64,000 bases of DNA from MFD02979-c5 sp963705385 (GCA_963705385.1 OY970075.1:930001-994000); one strand, 5' to 3'. Shown: positions 16,254-26,124, counted from the stretch's first letter. A program made the numbers and translations. The notes: generated by a model from the letters alone, not told the origin.

Positions 16254-18656
16254 ATGAAAGAATTGATACCATTAACTCAATTACCAAAGGCCCAAGAAGC
16301 CCTAGCAGACTATCGCCTGGCCTGCGAAAGCCGCGAAGCAAGCCTATTAGGCCGTAAAGAAGTCTTTATGGGCAAAGCCAAGTTCGGCATCTTTGGCGAT
16401 GGAAAAGAAGTAGCCCAGCTTGCCATGGCCAAGGTGTTTAAAGCAGGAGACTTTCGTTCAGGCTATTACCGTGACCAGACCTTTATGATGGCTATTGGTG
16501 CTCTGACGCTGCAGCAATACTTTGCCCAACTCTATGCCCACCCTTCTGTAGAAGCCGACCCTGCTTCAGCAGGCAGAATGATGAACAGCCATTTTGGTAC
16601 ACGCCTGCTTGATGAAAATGGACAGTGGAAAAAGCTTATCCAGCTTAAGAATGTGGCTGCTGATCTTTCTCCTAATGGCTCACAAATGCCCCGCCTGGTA
16701 GGCCTGGCGTATGCCTCCAAGCTTTATAGAGAAAACTCACAGCTGGCTCCCTTCAAAGACTTTTCTAACCAAGGCAATGAAATTGCTTTTGGTACGATTG
16801 GTAATGCTACTACTTCAGAAGGCATGTTTTTTGAAGCCATCAACGCAGCTGGGGTGCTCCAAGTTCCTATGCTTGTTTCTGTATGGGACGATGACTATGG
16901 CATCTCTGTACCCAAGGAGTATCATACTACCAAACAAGACATCTCCAAAGTGCTAGGGGGCTTCCAACGCACAGCCACCGAACCTGGTTATGAAATTTTT
17001 ACAGTCAAAGGATGGGAGTATGCAGCTCTGTGTGCAGTTTATCAAAAGGCAGCAAAAATATGTCGTGAGGAACACGTACCTGTCCTCATCCATGTCAAAG
17101 AAATGACGCAGCCTCAAGGACACTCTACCTCAGGCTCGCACGAGCGCTACAAGTCTAAAGAACGCCTGGCTTGGGAAGGAGCATATGACTGCATCAAAAA
17201 AATGCGAGCATGGCTGCTTGCTAACGACCTGGCTACGGCTGTGCAGCTAGACATCATAGAACGTGAGGCGCATGAAGAAGCCAAACAACAAAAAAACGCT
17301 GCATGGCAAGCTTGTCAAGCAGCACTTCAAGAAGACCATGCAAAAGCTATCAGCTTATTAGAAGCAATAGCAGCTACAAGTCCAGCGGACCAACCTATAA
17401 CAAGGCTAATAGAGGAACTGCATGCCATTACTAATCCCACCAGACTACATGCCACCAGGGCAGTCAAACAAGCCCTGTACTGGCTTAGAAGTGCCCCATA
17501 CATCACTAAAAAGCCTTTGCTAGCATGGCTACAGAGTAATGAACAAGCAAATAAAGCCCGCTTTAACTCGCACCTATACAGCGAATCTAAGGAGGCTGCT
17601 CTGCGTGTTCCTACCATAGAACCTATTGTTGCTCCAGATGCTCCGTGGGTAGACGGAAGAGAAGTACTGCAAGCCTACTTTGATGCCATGCTCCAAAGAG
17701 ATCCGCGTGTTTTTGCCATTGGCGAGGACGTAGGTAAGATTGGAGATGTAAATCAAGCCTTTGCTGGACTGCAACAAAAATATGGCTTACTCAGGGTGAC
17801 TGATACAGGAATTAGAGAATGTACTATCCTAGGACAAGGTATTGGCACGGCTATGCGCGGTCTAAGGCCTATTGTAGAAATACAATACCTCGATTACTTG
17901 CCTTATGCGCTTCAGATCATGATGGACGACCTGGCTACCTTGCAGTACCGTACCAGAGGGGGCCAAAAAGCCCCTGTCATTGTCCGTACCAGAGGGCATC
18001 GGCTTGAGGGAATTTGGCATTCAGGGTCTTACTTGGCAGGGATCATTCACAACGTCCGGGGTATTTATGTGCTTGTACCTCGCAACATGACCCAAGCAGC
18101 TGGTTTTTACAATACCATGCTACAGTCTGATGACCCAGCACTCATCATTGAGTGTTTAAATGGCTACCGCCTAAAAGAGCAAGTACCCACCAACCTTGGT
18201 GTTTTCAGCGTTCCTCTAGGCATGCCTGAGATCATTCGATCTGGTACTGATGTGACTGTAGTAACTTACGGAGCCATGTGCCGGGTAGTAATAGAAGCAG
18301 CCCAAATGTTAGAGCAGCTGGCCATTGCCTGTGAAGTGATCGACGTACAGACCTTATTACCGTTTGATTTGCAACACAGCATTGCTGCCTCTTTGAAAAA
18401 GACCAACCGCATTGTCTTTGCTGACGAAGATGTGCCTGGCGGCGCAACAGCCTACATGATGCAAAAGGTGTTAGAAGAACAGCAGGGTTACCACTACCTA
18501 GATGCAGCACCAGTTACCATTACTAGCCAAGCTCACCGCCCTGCTTATGCAGACGATGGCAACTATTTTTCCAAGCCTAACGTAGAGAGTATCGTTGATA
18601 AGGTTTATGCCATGATGGCAGAAGCTGCTCCTGCTCAGTATCCACCTTTAGCATGA
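16254..18656 (+). CDS. 2-oxoacid dehydrogenase E1, fused alpha and beta subunits
   Basis: The 800-residue protein joins an E1 alpha half (about 1-400) and a beta half (about 455-795). The thiamine diphosphate motif lies at about 180-218 (GNATTSEG ... DDDYGIS), in place of GDGATSEG...NN. The beta half shows IGEDVGKIGDVNQAF, then YLDYLPYALQIMMDDLA and EVIDVQTLLPFD. With E2 and E3 it would oxidatively decarboxylate pyruvate or a branched-chain 2-oxoacid. Bacteroidota commonly have this fused form, annotated as branched-chain or pyruvate dehydrogenase; the sequence alone does not decide the substrate. A bidirectional terminator follows at 18823-18851. No E2 or E3 gene is nearby. Confidence 0.88.
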   Translation: MKELIPLTQLPKAQEALADYRLACESREASLLGRKEVFMGKAKFGIFGDGKEVAQLAMAKVFKAGDFRSGYYRDQTFMMAIGALTLQQYFAQLYAHPSVEADPASAGRMMNSHFGTRLLDENGQWKKLIQLKNVAADLSPNGSQMPRLVGLAYASKLYRENSQLAPFKDFSNQGNEIAFGTIGNATTSEGMFFEAINAAGVLQVPMLVSVWDDDYGISVPKEYHTTKQDISKVLGGFQRTATEPGYEIFTVKGWEYAALCAVYQKAAKICREEHVPVLIHVKEMTQPQGHSTSGSHERYKSKERLAWEGAYDCIKKMRAWLLANDLATAVQLDIIEREAHEEAKQQKNAAWQACQAALQEDHAKAISLLEAIAATSPADQPITRLIEELHAITNPTRLHATRAVKQALYWLRSAPYITKKPLLAWLQSNEQANKARFNSHLYSESKEAALRVPTIEPIVAPDAPWVDGREVLQAYFDAMLQRDPRVFAIGEDVGKIGDVNQAFAGLQQKYGLLRVTDTGIRECTILGQGIGTAMRGLRPIVEIQYLDYLPYALQIMMDDLATLQYRTRGGQKAPVIVRTRGHRLEGIWHSGSYLAGIIHNVRGIYVLVPRNMTQAAGFYNTMLQSDDPALIIECLNGYRLKEQVPTNLGVFSVPLGMPEIIRSGTDVTVVTYGAMCRVVIEAAQMLEQLAIACEVIDVQTLLPFDLQHSIAASLKKTNRIVFADEDVPGGATAYMMQKVLEEQQGYHYLDAAPVTITSQAHRPAYADDGNYFSKPNVESIVDKVYAMMAEAAPAQYPPLA

Positions 18657-18822
18657 GTTAGGAGCTGTAGTGCCTGTGTTGTGTCCCATAGTTGCAAGGG
18701 AGCGAGATAACCTGGAGCTGAGCAAGATCTAGTCTGCCCCCATGCGCATGGGCAGTAAGGCAAAGCGTTACTGCTGCGCCGCCTTTGTTATAGATACAAC
18801 TTTGGCATAGGAAAATGCAATA

Positions 18823-18851
18823 AAAAAGCCGCCCAAAAGGCGGCTTTTTAA
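18823..18851. terminator. Bidirectional rho-independent terminator
   Basis: The arms aaaaagccgcc and ggcggcttttt form an 11-bp stem around a caaaagg-type loop, with A and T runs on either side. It lies between the converging E1 gene and the barrel-protein gene ending at 18871, so it can serve both. Confidence 0.88.
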
Positions 18852-18870
18852 GTAAGTTACGCTACCAAAC

Positions 18871-19554
18871 TTATTCCATTAATCTTGCAAAATCATAACC
18901 TAAAGATAGTTGTGGTCCTTGTAGCTCATAATCCTCTCCCTTCTTATTATCGGGAAATAAATCAGCTTTCAATGCTTTTCCTTCTTCTTTGTTGCTAAAG
19001 AGATCCTGGAAAAAATAGTCGTAGTTAGCGGCAACAAAGAATCCGCTCTCAAGTATCTCATACTTGACACCACCAGTAGCACCAAAGTTAAACTTTCTTA
19101 TTTGGTTGTCTTGGAGTTTTTCTTCTTGTCCCTCTGGTATTTTTCCTTTGCTTGAAAGTTTAACGTACATTTTAGGGCCTGCAAATACAGACAATCCACC
19201 ATCACGTCCCATGGGTAGCCATGCTATTGGCATAGCAACATCTACGGTGTGAATGTCTATTGGTGCTTCTTTTTTATCTCCTTCCTTTTGAGCTAAAAGG
19301 ATGCCTTTTTTAGCATACCCAGTGTCCAAGCCTACACTTAGCATATCATCAAGAAGCCTGTATTCAGCAAAAATTCCTCCTTGGAACCCTATATAGTTCT
19401 TACCTTCATAAGTATCTTTTTTTGCCTTTTCAATGACAGGAAGAAAAAAAGAAATACTTCCTTTTAAGCCAAAGCTCATATCTTCCATCTGCGCATTTGA
19501 AGCATTTAGGAAAAGCATGAATGCACTCCCTAGTACTACTATTTTCTTTTTCAT
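18871..19554 (-). CDS. Outer-membrane beta-barrel protein (PorT-like), secreted
   Basis: I start at ATG 19554 because MKKKIVVLGSAFMLFLNASNAQ is a signal peptide with cleavage near ANA/SNA-Q; the frame itself reaches 19617. The mature part (about 205 residues) shows alternating hydrophobic strands such as MSFGLKGSISFFLPV, YIGFQGGIFAEYRL and GGLSVFAGPKMYVKL, and ends in QLSLGYDFARL. This is the layout of the small PorT/OMP_b-brl_2 type eight-strand barrels of Bacteroidota. Function of this member is unknown; it may be a surface porin-like protein at the host interface. Confidence 0.75.
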   Translation of the reverse strand: MKKKIVVLGSAFMLFLNASNAQMEDMSFGLKGSISFFLPVIEKAKKDTYEGKNYIGFQGGIFAEYRLLDDMLSVGLDTGYAKKGILLAQKEGDKKEAPIDIHTVDVAMPIAWLPMGRDGGLSVFAGPKMYVKLSSKGKIPEGQEEKLQDNQIRKFNFGATGGVKYEILESGFFVAANYDYFFQDLFSNKEEGKALKADLFPDNKKGEDYELQGPQLSLGYDFARLME

Positions 19555-20019
19555 AGTTGACTCTTTTAGATTTTTAGGTTGAACATCTGCACTAATTTCT
19601 TTTTCTGAGTTACTCATGCAAGAATAATGCTATTTGCAAGGAAATCCAACAAAGGTAGCAACATTTTTCTCTTTTCTATGCTATTTTTCTGCAATCGGTT
19701 ACTTTATGCTTGCTCAATCAGGTGTTTGATAGAAAAAAGCTTAAGCAATAGAACAAGACAGAGGCTTGGTTGTGATTAAGCCCCAAGCAGTGCTAGTCCC
19801 CTGGTAGAGACGCTTACAAGTAAGGTGTAACTATAGTGTAGCTCACCTGTCCTTACCCTTGTTCAACTACATGTCACCTATTGCTCTTCTAACTCAAGAA
19901 TTGTACTACTCAGGGATAAAAGTGCCACACCCATTAGTATACTAACTTAAGGAATATATATTTTTGCTCTAACTGAAGAGCCAATGCCCTTTATGAATTC
20001 ACAGTGAAATCCGTATGAA
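19555..20019. other. Gene-free stretch between divergent outer-membrane genes
   Basis: No convincing gene is visible here. The two outer-membrane genes diverge from this spacer, so it should carry both promoters. TATTTTTG at 19959-19966, about 54 bases before the next start, fits the Bacteroidota -7 consensus TAnnTTTG; the -33 element is not clear. Confidence 0.4.
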
Positions 20020-21417
20020 ATGACCAAGCTACAATTGCTACTAAGAGATGCAGTGCTGTTGTTATGCCTTATCCTTGTGACTCAAGTGAATGCTTTTGCT
20101 GACAACCCTTCTGGCACCAACCCCCAAAACCCTCCCACGCTTAAAATGACTGCAGGGGATACTAATCAAGGGAAGGCACTGGAGAAAAAAGGTAGCAAAA
20201 AACCGCTCAGCACCAGTGATAGCAAGGTAGAGCGTGATTTTGACAAGATCAGAAAATTTCAATCCTATGATCCTGCTACAGACAAGTGGTCTATCATTGA
20301 AGCCTTTGATACAGTTGAGCTATTAGAAGATACAACCCAACAGCGCGAGGAGCATTACATTTATCACAACTTTTGGGCCTACGATGCTTTGACAGAGCAG
20401 TGGTATAAGGTTGATATACGAGACTATGGTTACAAGCTGGGTATGCCTAAAGAGCTGGTAGAAGCTGCAGCAAGCAACGACCAAGTGCCAGCAAAAGAAG
20501 AAAAAAAGCCTATTAAATTTTGGAAAAACTTAGCACTAAGCTTTAGAATAGGCCCTGGAACTACCTTTTACCAAAACAAAATCAATAACATGAGGCTTGA
20601 GGAGCGAAGGGGTAAATTCTATTTACAAACCAAGGAAGAAATAGGGAAGAGCAAGGGGGGAGCTTATCTAATTAGATGGTTTGGAGACGTACATGAATAT
20701 GAATCTAATTTCAATGAAGGGAGTCCAGCTAATATTAAAGAGGTAGCGCTGGGCAAGGAAATTATTCTCACAGGTCAGGGATGGAACTTGCCAATTACAC
20801 TGGCCACACATTATACCTTTTTTGAGCGTCTCAGGATAGGGGGCGGATATGGCTTAGAAGTGAACTACCTAAAAGAATTAAAACCCAAAGGCGATGCTAC
20901 AGGCAAAGTGAATACCTTAACTATAGAAAAAAAATATAGGTGGTTTTACAATACGAAGTGGTTTGGTTTAATAGCACTTCAGGTAATGCATAAGCCTAGT
21001 TATGATATCATAATAGACTTTCAGGCAGGTAAAACTTATAATGCAGGTACTCACCTGAAAGCAATGCTTATCAAAGGGAAATATATCTGTCAAGGGATTT
21101 TTCTCAGCGCTGGCGTAGCCTATGAGCGAAAGCTCAATGATTATCTGAGGCTCCTGTCAAGGTTCTCAGGAAATTTTAGGACGTACAAAGACGGACCTTT
21201 TGGCGAACAAAGTGCTTTTGTTGACTTGAAGCAGTTGGCATTGCATCTAGAAATAGGCCTTAATCTCAGTTTTGGCAAAAACACAGAAAGGCATGATGAA
21301 GACACAGAACGCCTTGAGGACACACCGGAGAAAAGCCTAGAGCAACCCAAAGGTGCTCTTAGACAAAACAAAAGCAGCTTTGAAAAAGGAACTAACAGCT
21401 TGAGAAAAACTAGGTAG
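20020..21417 (+). CDS. Outer-membrane protein of unknown function; 3' end altered by an IS
   Basis: The 465-residue product starts with a signal peptide (MTKLQLLLRDAVLLLCLILV to about NAFA), then a low-complexity Pro/Gly/Lys stretch, a region with two related segments (FQSYDPATDKWSIIEAFDT and FWAYDALTEQWYKVDIRDY), and from about residue 170 a barrel-like domain. The barrel part (AYLIRWF, LPITLATHYTFFERLRIGGG) is similar to the protein at 40538-41506, so they are paralogues. The stop codon TAG (21415-21417) lies inside the IS that begins at 21414, so the original C-terminus has been replaced. A frame continuing past the IS could have added some 16 residues. Function unknown. Confidence 0.7.
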   Translation: MTKLQLLLRDAVLLLCLILVTQVNAFADNPSGTNPQNPPTLKMTAGDTNQGKALEKKGSKKPLSTSDSKVERDFDKIRKFQSYDPATDKWSIIEAFDTVELLEDTTQQREEHYIYHNFWAYDALTEQWYKVDIRDYGYKLGMPKELVEAAASNDQVPAKEEKKPIKFWKNLALSFRIGPGTTFYQNKINNMRLEERRGKFYLQTKEEIGKSKGGAYLIRWFGDVHEYESNFNEGSPANIKEVALGKEIILTGQGWNLPITLATHYTFFERLRIGGGYGLEVNYLKELKPKGDATGKVNTLTIEKKYRWFYNTKWFGLIALQVMHKPSYDIIIDFQAGKTYNAGTHLKAMLIKGKYICQGIFLSAGVAYERKLNDYLRLLSRFSGNFRTYKDGPFGEQSAFVDLKQLALHLEIGLNLSFGKNTERHDEDTERLEDTPEKSLEQPKGALRQNKSSFEKGTNSLRKTR

Positions 21418-22234
21418 TTCCGTCAATTAGTTTTCGTGTATTTTGTGCTGTTACACTTCAAAGACAACGAAGATTCATAGCCATGGATTGATGCTAGAGT
21501 GGTTTGCTAAAGTTGAATATATACTTCCTGGTAGCAAAGGACATGTAGGGGTAACAGCTCAAGACAATCACAATTTCTTCAATGCGATCTTGTGGATACT
21601 GAAGAGCGGTGCTCCTTGGTAGAATTTAGGCTGCGATAGGGAAATGAAAAATGTAGATCGGAGGTTTACCCCCTTGGTCTCCAAGTGGAGTCTTTAAGAA
21701 GATCCTAGCTAGTGCTCTGCGATAAAAAAGAGCTAGCCATAGTTTTGATAGATAGTACTGCTCTCAGAGTACACCAACACGCAGCTGGAGCTAAAAAAGC
21801 CTACAAGATGAGGGCTCAGGTCGCTCAAGGGGAGGATTCACCAGTAAAATACATGGTGCAGTCAACCAAGATCGTATTCCCTTCAACATCTACTTAAGCA
21901 GCCGTCAGGCTCACCATAGCAAGTATGGGCCTTGATTGCTTAGGAGTCAAAGTGCACAGGATGTATTGGCTGATAGGGCCTAAGCAAGTAAAACGGTTCT
22001 AGCACCAACAGAACATTAGGTAGCCAGGCTGTCCTTTCCAATCATCAGTGTTCATGGACAAAGGGTTACTAAGACAAATCAATTTACAAACAAAGAAACG
22101 TGATAGCGCGATTTTTGAATAGGTTAAGGCACTCCAGAGGTACAGCAACAGGTTATTTTAAGCGGGAAGCTTACTTGCTCTCGGAAGTCAAATTTACTGT
22201 CCCTCTTATCGGTTTTATTCATTGACGGCACTAC
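21414..22234 (+). mobile_element. IS5-family insertion sequence, degraded (copy B)
   Basis: This 821-base element has ends GTAGTTCCGTCAAT and ATTGACGGCACTAC, flanked by CTAG (21410-21413) and CTAA (22235-22238), which fits the YTAR target of IS5 relatives. The transposase is broken: the first half (GSKGHVGVTAQDNHNFFNAI) hits a stop where copies A and C encode WRDL, and the second half starts near 21712 with VLIDSTALRVHQHAAGAKKA, the DDE region with IDST, and ends at 21897. The rest has no open frame. The element also supplies the stop codon of the upstream gene. Confidence 0.85.
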
Positions 22235-22331
22235 CTAATTATGACTGGCCTTGTTGCGCGAAAGGAACGTGTATAGCTTTTTGTAAGTCCTAAAAGCATT
22301 GCTTTCTGCATATCTCGCACAAAAAAAGTAT

Positions 22332-22868
22332 TTATCCACGAGCTTTTGTGCTGCCCTTTAACGCGCTGATCTCTTTATCAATGGTGTAGCAGCCAATGCC
22401 TTCCTCACCTATGAGGTCAAATAGCTCGACAGCCCTTCTGGTTACTATCTCTTCTTCTATTTGCTCTGCTACAAACCATTGTAAAAAATTGAAGGTAGAA
22501 AAGTCTTTAATAGACAAACAGTGATCTACTAACTGATGAATGGCATAAGTTACCTTTACTTCATAAGCTAGTGCTAGGTCAAAGATTTTTCTGAATGATT
22601 CAAAAGTAAGCTGTACTCCTTTTATCTCAGGCTGTAGGGCATGTCCACCACTGTCGTTGATGTAGTGAAACAGCTTGAGCATATGTTCTTTCTCTTCTTC
22701 AGCATGGTGATACAAAAATTCTGCTGCTCCCTTATACCCCTTCACATCGCACCATGAAGCCATGGCTAAGTAGTGCGCAGAGGATTGGCCTTCCATAGCT
22801 AATTGTTGATTGAGGAGTTGTACTGTCTGTTGACTCAAAGCACATTGCAATCGATTCAAATTTTCCAT
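22332..22868 (-). CDS. ftnA: Bacterial non-haem ferritin
   Basis: The 178-residue four-helix protein has ferroxidase-centre residues in ferritin order: QLAMEGQSSAHYLAMASWCD (helix A with Glu and Tyr), FLYHHAEEEKEHMLKLFHYI (helix B with ExxH), and WFVAEQIEEE (helix D). It stores iron as a ferric core inside a 24-subunit shell and limits iron-driven oxidative damage. The size is normal for bacterial FtnA. It is a single gene; recR lies on the same strand upstream at a distance of 371 bases. Confidence 0.93.
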   Translation of the reverse strand: MENLNRLQCALSQQTVQLLNQQLAMEGQSSAHYLAMASWCDVKGYKGAAEFLYHHAEEEKEHMLKLFHYINDSGGHALQPEIKGVQLTFESFRKIFDLALAYEVKVTYAIHQLVDHCLSIKDFSTFNFLQWFVAEQIEEEIVTRRAVELFDLIGEEGIGCYTIDKEISALKGSTKARG

Positions 22869-23239
22869 ATGGTTGTGTGTTTAGCTTAAATTCTTGCGGA
22901 AGCTGCCTAGGGCTACAATCAAACAATTCCGATGATGGAAAAGGGTTGGTACCTATGCTTAAGTCTTCCTAAAGGCCAATAGAGCCATGCCGTATTAATG
23001 CTACATTCCTAAAATTAGAGAAACTAATGCTTGAATGGAAATGATAAGGTAATAGAAAAATTTTGTCAGCGCATCTATAGAGCTGCTTCTAGACGATAAG
23101 AAAAGGGTTTGATTTTTTCCTTAACCTTGGCCTAGGCTAGATGTGTAGGCAGGATATCAATGTTGCTTATAAGCTAATGTTCAATTATTGCTTACACCCA
23201 TACGCATATGAGGCAATAATCAAACAGTTCAGCCCACTG
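22869..23239. other. Gene-free stretch
   Basis: I see no gene, RNA or repeat in this AT-rich spacer between recR and ferritin; short frames here have stops in every phase and no recognisable motif. It presumably carries the ferritin promoter. Confidence 0.4.
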
Positions 23240-23842
23240 CTATTGGTAGGCCACACGGCCGGTGATGCTTCTGCCTAGGGTGATTTCATCGGTATACTCA
23301 AGCTCACCTCCTACTGGCACTCCTCGCGCAATTGTAGTAGCTTTGACTCCATAACCCTTGAGTTTTTTGGTGATATAAAATGCTGTGGTATCTCCCTCAA
23401 TTGTTGCACTAAGGGCAAAGATAACCTCTTGGGGAGGTGCTTGCTGGACCCGCTGGACCATAGATTCTATTTGCAGCTGTTCAGGGCCAATGCCTTCTAC
23501 AGGTGAGATAATGCCTCCCAAGACATGATAAAGTCCCTTGTACTGAGCGGTATTTTCTATAGCCAGCACATCTTGGATGCTCTCCACCACGCAAATGACT
23601 GACTGGTCGCGACGGGGATTAGCACAGATACTACAGGCGGGCCCGTCAGCTACATTGTAACAATGTAGGCAGTATTGTATTTCTGAGCGTAGCTTGCACA
23701 AGGCTTCTGTCAGTCTTTCCGTATGTTGTTGCTCAGCCCTAAGGAGAAATAACGCTAGGCGCAAGGCAGTCTTCTTGCCTATGCCGGGCAAGCTTGAAAT
23801 CTCATTGACTGCTGCTTCTATCAGCTTGGAGGAGTGAAGCAT
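23240..23842 (-). CDS. recR: Recombination protein RecR
   Basis: The 200-residue protein is RecR. It opens with a helix-hairpin-helix (EISSLPGIGKKTALRLALFLL), followed by a zinc finger (CLHCYNVADGPACSICANPR with four cysteines) and a Toprim domain (VICVVESIQDVLAIE and HVLGGIISPVEGIGPEQL), ending in GRSITGRV. With RecO and RecF it loads RecA on gapped DNA. Length and motifs are normal, and the gene stands alone. Confidence 0.96.
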   Translation of the reverse strand: MLHSSKLIEAAVNEISSLPGIGKKTALRLALFLLRAEQQHTERLTEALCKLRSEIQYCLHCYNVADGPACSICANPRRDQSVICVVESIQDVLAIENTAQYKGLYHVLGGIISPVEGIGPEQLQIESMVQRVQQAPPQEVIFALSATIEGDTTAFYITKKLKGYGVKATTIARGVPVGGELEYTDEITLGRSITGRVAYQ

Positions 23843-24074
23843 TGTTTAAAATGTTTTGCAGCTAAGGCTGGACGAGTCACGTGTCTGCTTATCTAGAAAC
23901 GTAAATCTACGCAAAAATGACCATATTGAGCGCTTCATAATCCTCAAAGTCTTGTTATTGCTCGCGGAAGGTAGTAGATTTGACATCATTTTTGAGCAGC
24001 AAGGAGTATTACGATATCAATAGGTCTTTATCCCTCTTCCTGCTTAAAAAGCAATTTCCTTAAAAGTTAGCAAA

Positions 24075-24148
24075 GGGCCTGTAGCTCAGCTGGTTAGAGC
24101 GCTACACTGATAATGTAGAGGTCCGTGGTTCGAGTCCACGCAGGCCCA
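24075..24148 (+). tRNA. tRNA-Ile (anticodon GAT)
   Basis: The 74-base sequence folds as a standard cloverleaf. Acceptor arms gggcctg and caggccc pair over 7 bp with discriminator A; the D arm is gctcagctggttagagc; the anticodon stem ctaca/tgtag encloses ctGATaa with anticodon GAT at 24109-24111; the T arm is ccgtggttcgagtccacg. CCA is not encoded. No rRNA gene flanks it, unlike the usual 16S-tRNA-Ile-tRNA-Ala-23S order. Confidence 0.95.
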
Positions 24149-24212
24149 CTGGGTGTAAAAACCCATGGATAGGCTTTCAGCCAGGCTCCCACAGCCTCTC
24201 CGCTAGTACGAT

Positions 24213-24250
24213 CCTGGGTCCTCAGCTCAGCGTAGCAAATAAGACCCAGG
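24213..24250. repeat. Inverted repeat downstream of tRNA-Ile
   Basis: cctgggtc (24213-24220) and gacccagg (24243-24250) form an 8-bp stem with a 22-base loop. No T run follows on either side, so its role as a terminator is doubtful. Confidence 0.4.
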
Positions 24251-24360
24251 ATAACTGAAACTGAATATCTTACAGGTTAAATGTTGACCAGTACGCTTTA
24301 CTGCGTTAAATTTAGAGAGGATTGGTAGCCTACTGGTTCTTGTCTGTGGCACGACTTTCC

Positions 24361-25990
24361 TCAGTTATCCCCTTTTTCTCTGAGCAGCTGCGTAACCTCA
24401 TCGTGTTGGTTACCCATGGCTAGCTGTAGTGGAGTAGCACCTTGCTCGGTTTTGCAGTCGGGATCAGCCCCATTATCGATCAGTAGCCTTACCACTTCTA
24501 ACATAACAAGCCAACTGAGCGTTAATATTGGCTTGTCTATCAATGAGGTATTGCAACACTGCTAAATCCTTATTGGCCTCTGTTATGATACCAGTGATTG
24601 CCCACTCCAGTGGTGTAAAGCCAATTTCTCCTAACAGGTCAACGCCCAGGTCTAATAGCAAAGATAGCTCTTGAATTTTTCCTCTGTAAGCAGCGTTGTG
24701 CAGTAGCGCATGTTTATGGACATCAGCCCCTTTTTCTACCAGCAGGCGTGCCATGGTTGTGTAGTTCTCGTCTACTGCTATGCTAAGTGGGGAATCTCTG
24801 TGCTTTTCTTGGTGGTCAACATTGGCACCGTGTTCTATAAGCCACGTTACAATATCAGTATGGTTGCCCACTACAGCACTACAATGGCGTAGCATTGTCC
24901 TCATCTACGATATCCGCCGGGACCCCACAGTGTAGCAAAAGCTGTACTACAGGCAGATGTCCTTGGTAAGCAGCTATATGCAAGAGGGTAAAACGCTGTT
25001 AGTTGAGGGTAATTTTGGCGTTGTGTTCTATGAGCAGTCCGTTCCTAGTAGAGCCAGGTAGAACGGTGTGTCTCCCTCGTCAAAGGGAGCGTTAATTAAG
25101 GCTTTGTGGGCAATAAGTAGGCTAACTACTTCTCTTTGGCCAGCAAATGCAGCGCTGTGCAAAGGGGTATAACCTCTCACTTGCTGCGCATTTACCTTAG
25201 CACCCTTAGCAATTGATAGGGCAGCAATAGATGCATGGCCTTTGTAGGCAGCTACGTGCAAAAGGGTGTGTTTATGTTGATCAGGCAGCTTGCCATTAGC
25301 TCCATGTTTTACAAGTAGTCTTGCGATGTCTTCGTAGCCACTCAATACAGCATGATAGAGGGGCGTTTTTCCGTCGTTATCTTTTCTTTTGTATTGACAT
25401 TGGCCTTTTGGGCTATCAGTATCTTGGATATTGCTACCTGGTTAGTAATTACAGCGCTGTGCAAAGGCGTATATCCTTGCGCTTCTTGTGCATTTACCTC
25501 CATGGGTTATGAGCAAGGTGGCAATAGCTCCATGACCCTCTCATAGTGTATTGGTGATGTTTACATCAGCGCCGTGCTGGTTAAGTAGTTGCGCTGCTTT
25601 GAGCTGACCGGTTTGTACAGCGTAGTGCAGAAGGCTGAACCTATCGCCCTCTTGTGCATCAATTATTGCTTTTTTCTTAATCAAGCACTCCATGGCTGTG
25701 GTGTAGCCATGGGCAGCTGCATAGTGTAGTGGCGTAAAATCTCGGTTGTCTTGTGCATCGACATCCACCTCTTTGAGTGTTAATGACCAAGTTGCGTTCA
25801 GACCATTGCTGAGATGACAGTCTTACGGAGAGGTGTGAGCTCCCTTGTGTCTTTTTCCTCAGCGGTCTCGGGCCTCCTTGGATCGTCGGGCTTGGGATTT
25901 TTCTATGTACTCTTGTAGTGCTGATTTATGGAGGGGATTTGTAGAGTTCTCTTCAGCAGTAGCTACAGAAATATGTATAACGCACAAAAA
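24361..25990 (-). pseudogene. Ankyrin-repeat protein gene, broken
   Basis: On the minus strand this region encodes at least ten ankyrin repeats of about 33 residues, for example FTPLHYAAAHGYTTAMECLI, HTLLHVAAYKGHASIAAL, YTPLHSAAFAGQREVVSLLI and GATPLQLAMGNQHDEVTQLL. They are split into pieces (24361-24543, 24473-24904, 25028-25345, 25541-25768) by stops and frame changes. The 5' end near 25860-25990 has a signal-peptide-like LFLCVIHISVATA followed by charged residues and another frame change. Secreted ankyrin proteins are common in Amoebophilus-type symbionts and often act on host proteins, but this copy cannot make a full product. A small TIR-flanked element adjoins the start. Confidence 0.85.
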
Positions 25991-25992
25991 TA

Positions 25993-26124
25993 GAGATCGT
26001 TGCAAAACTCTAAAAAAATTTTATTCCCAAACTGTAAAGGGCTTAGATACCCCATTTTGCAATGGTCTCAATATACATTTTCAAGCTAAAGAAGAAGTTA
26101 GAGCTTAGTTTTGCAATGGTCTCA
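25993..26124. mobile_element. Short TIR-flanked (MITE-like) element
   Basis: The left end agagatcgttgcaaaact and the right end, read in reverse, agaccattgcaaaact match at nearly every base. The interior is about 95 bases, AT-rich and non-coding, and contains a second copy of the right-end core (ttttgcaatggtctca at 26055-26070). These ends resemble those of IS families that use GAGACC..TTGCAAA termini, but the parent element is not in the window. It lies at the 5' end of the ankyrin pseudogene. Confidence 0.6.

Noticed and set aside
21712..21897. An independent small gene
   Set aside because: It is the DDE-containing second half of the broken transposase of copy B.
23843..24360. rRNA genes around tRNA-Ile
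   Set aside because: Neither flank contains conserved 16S or 23S segments.
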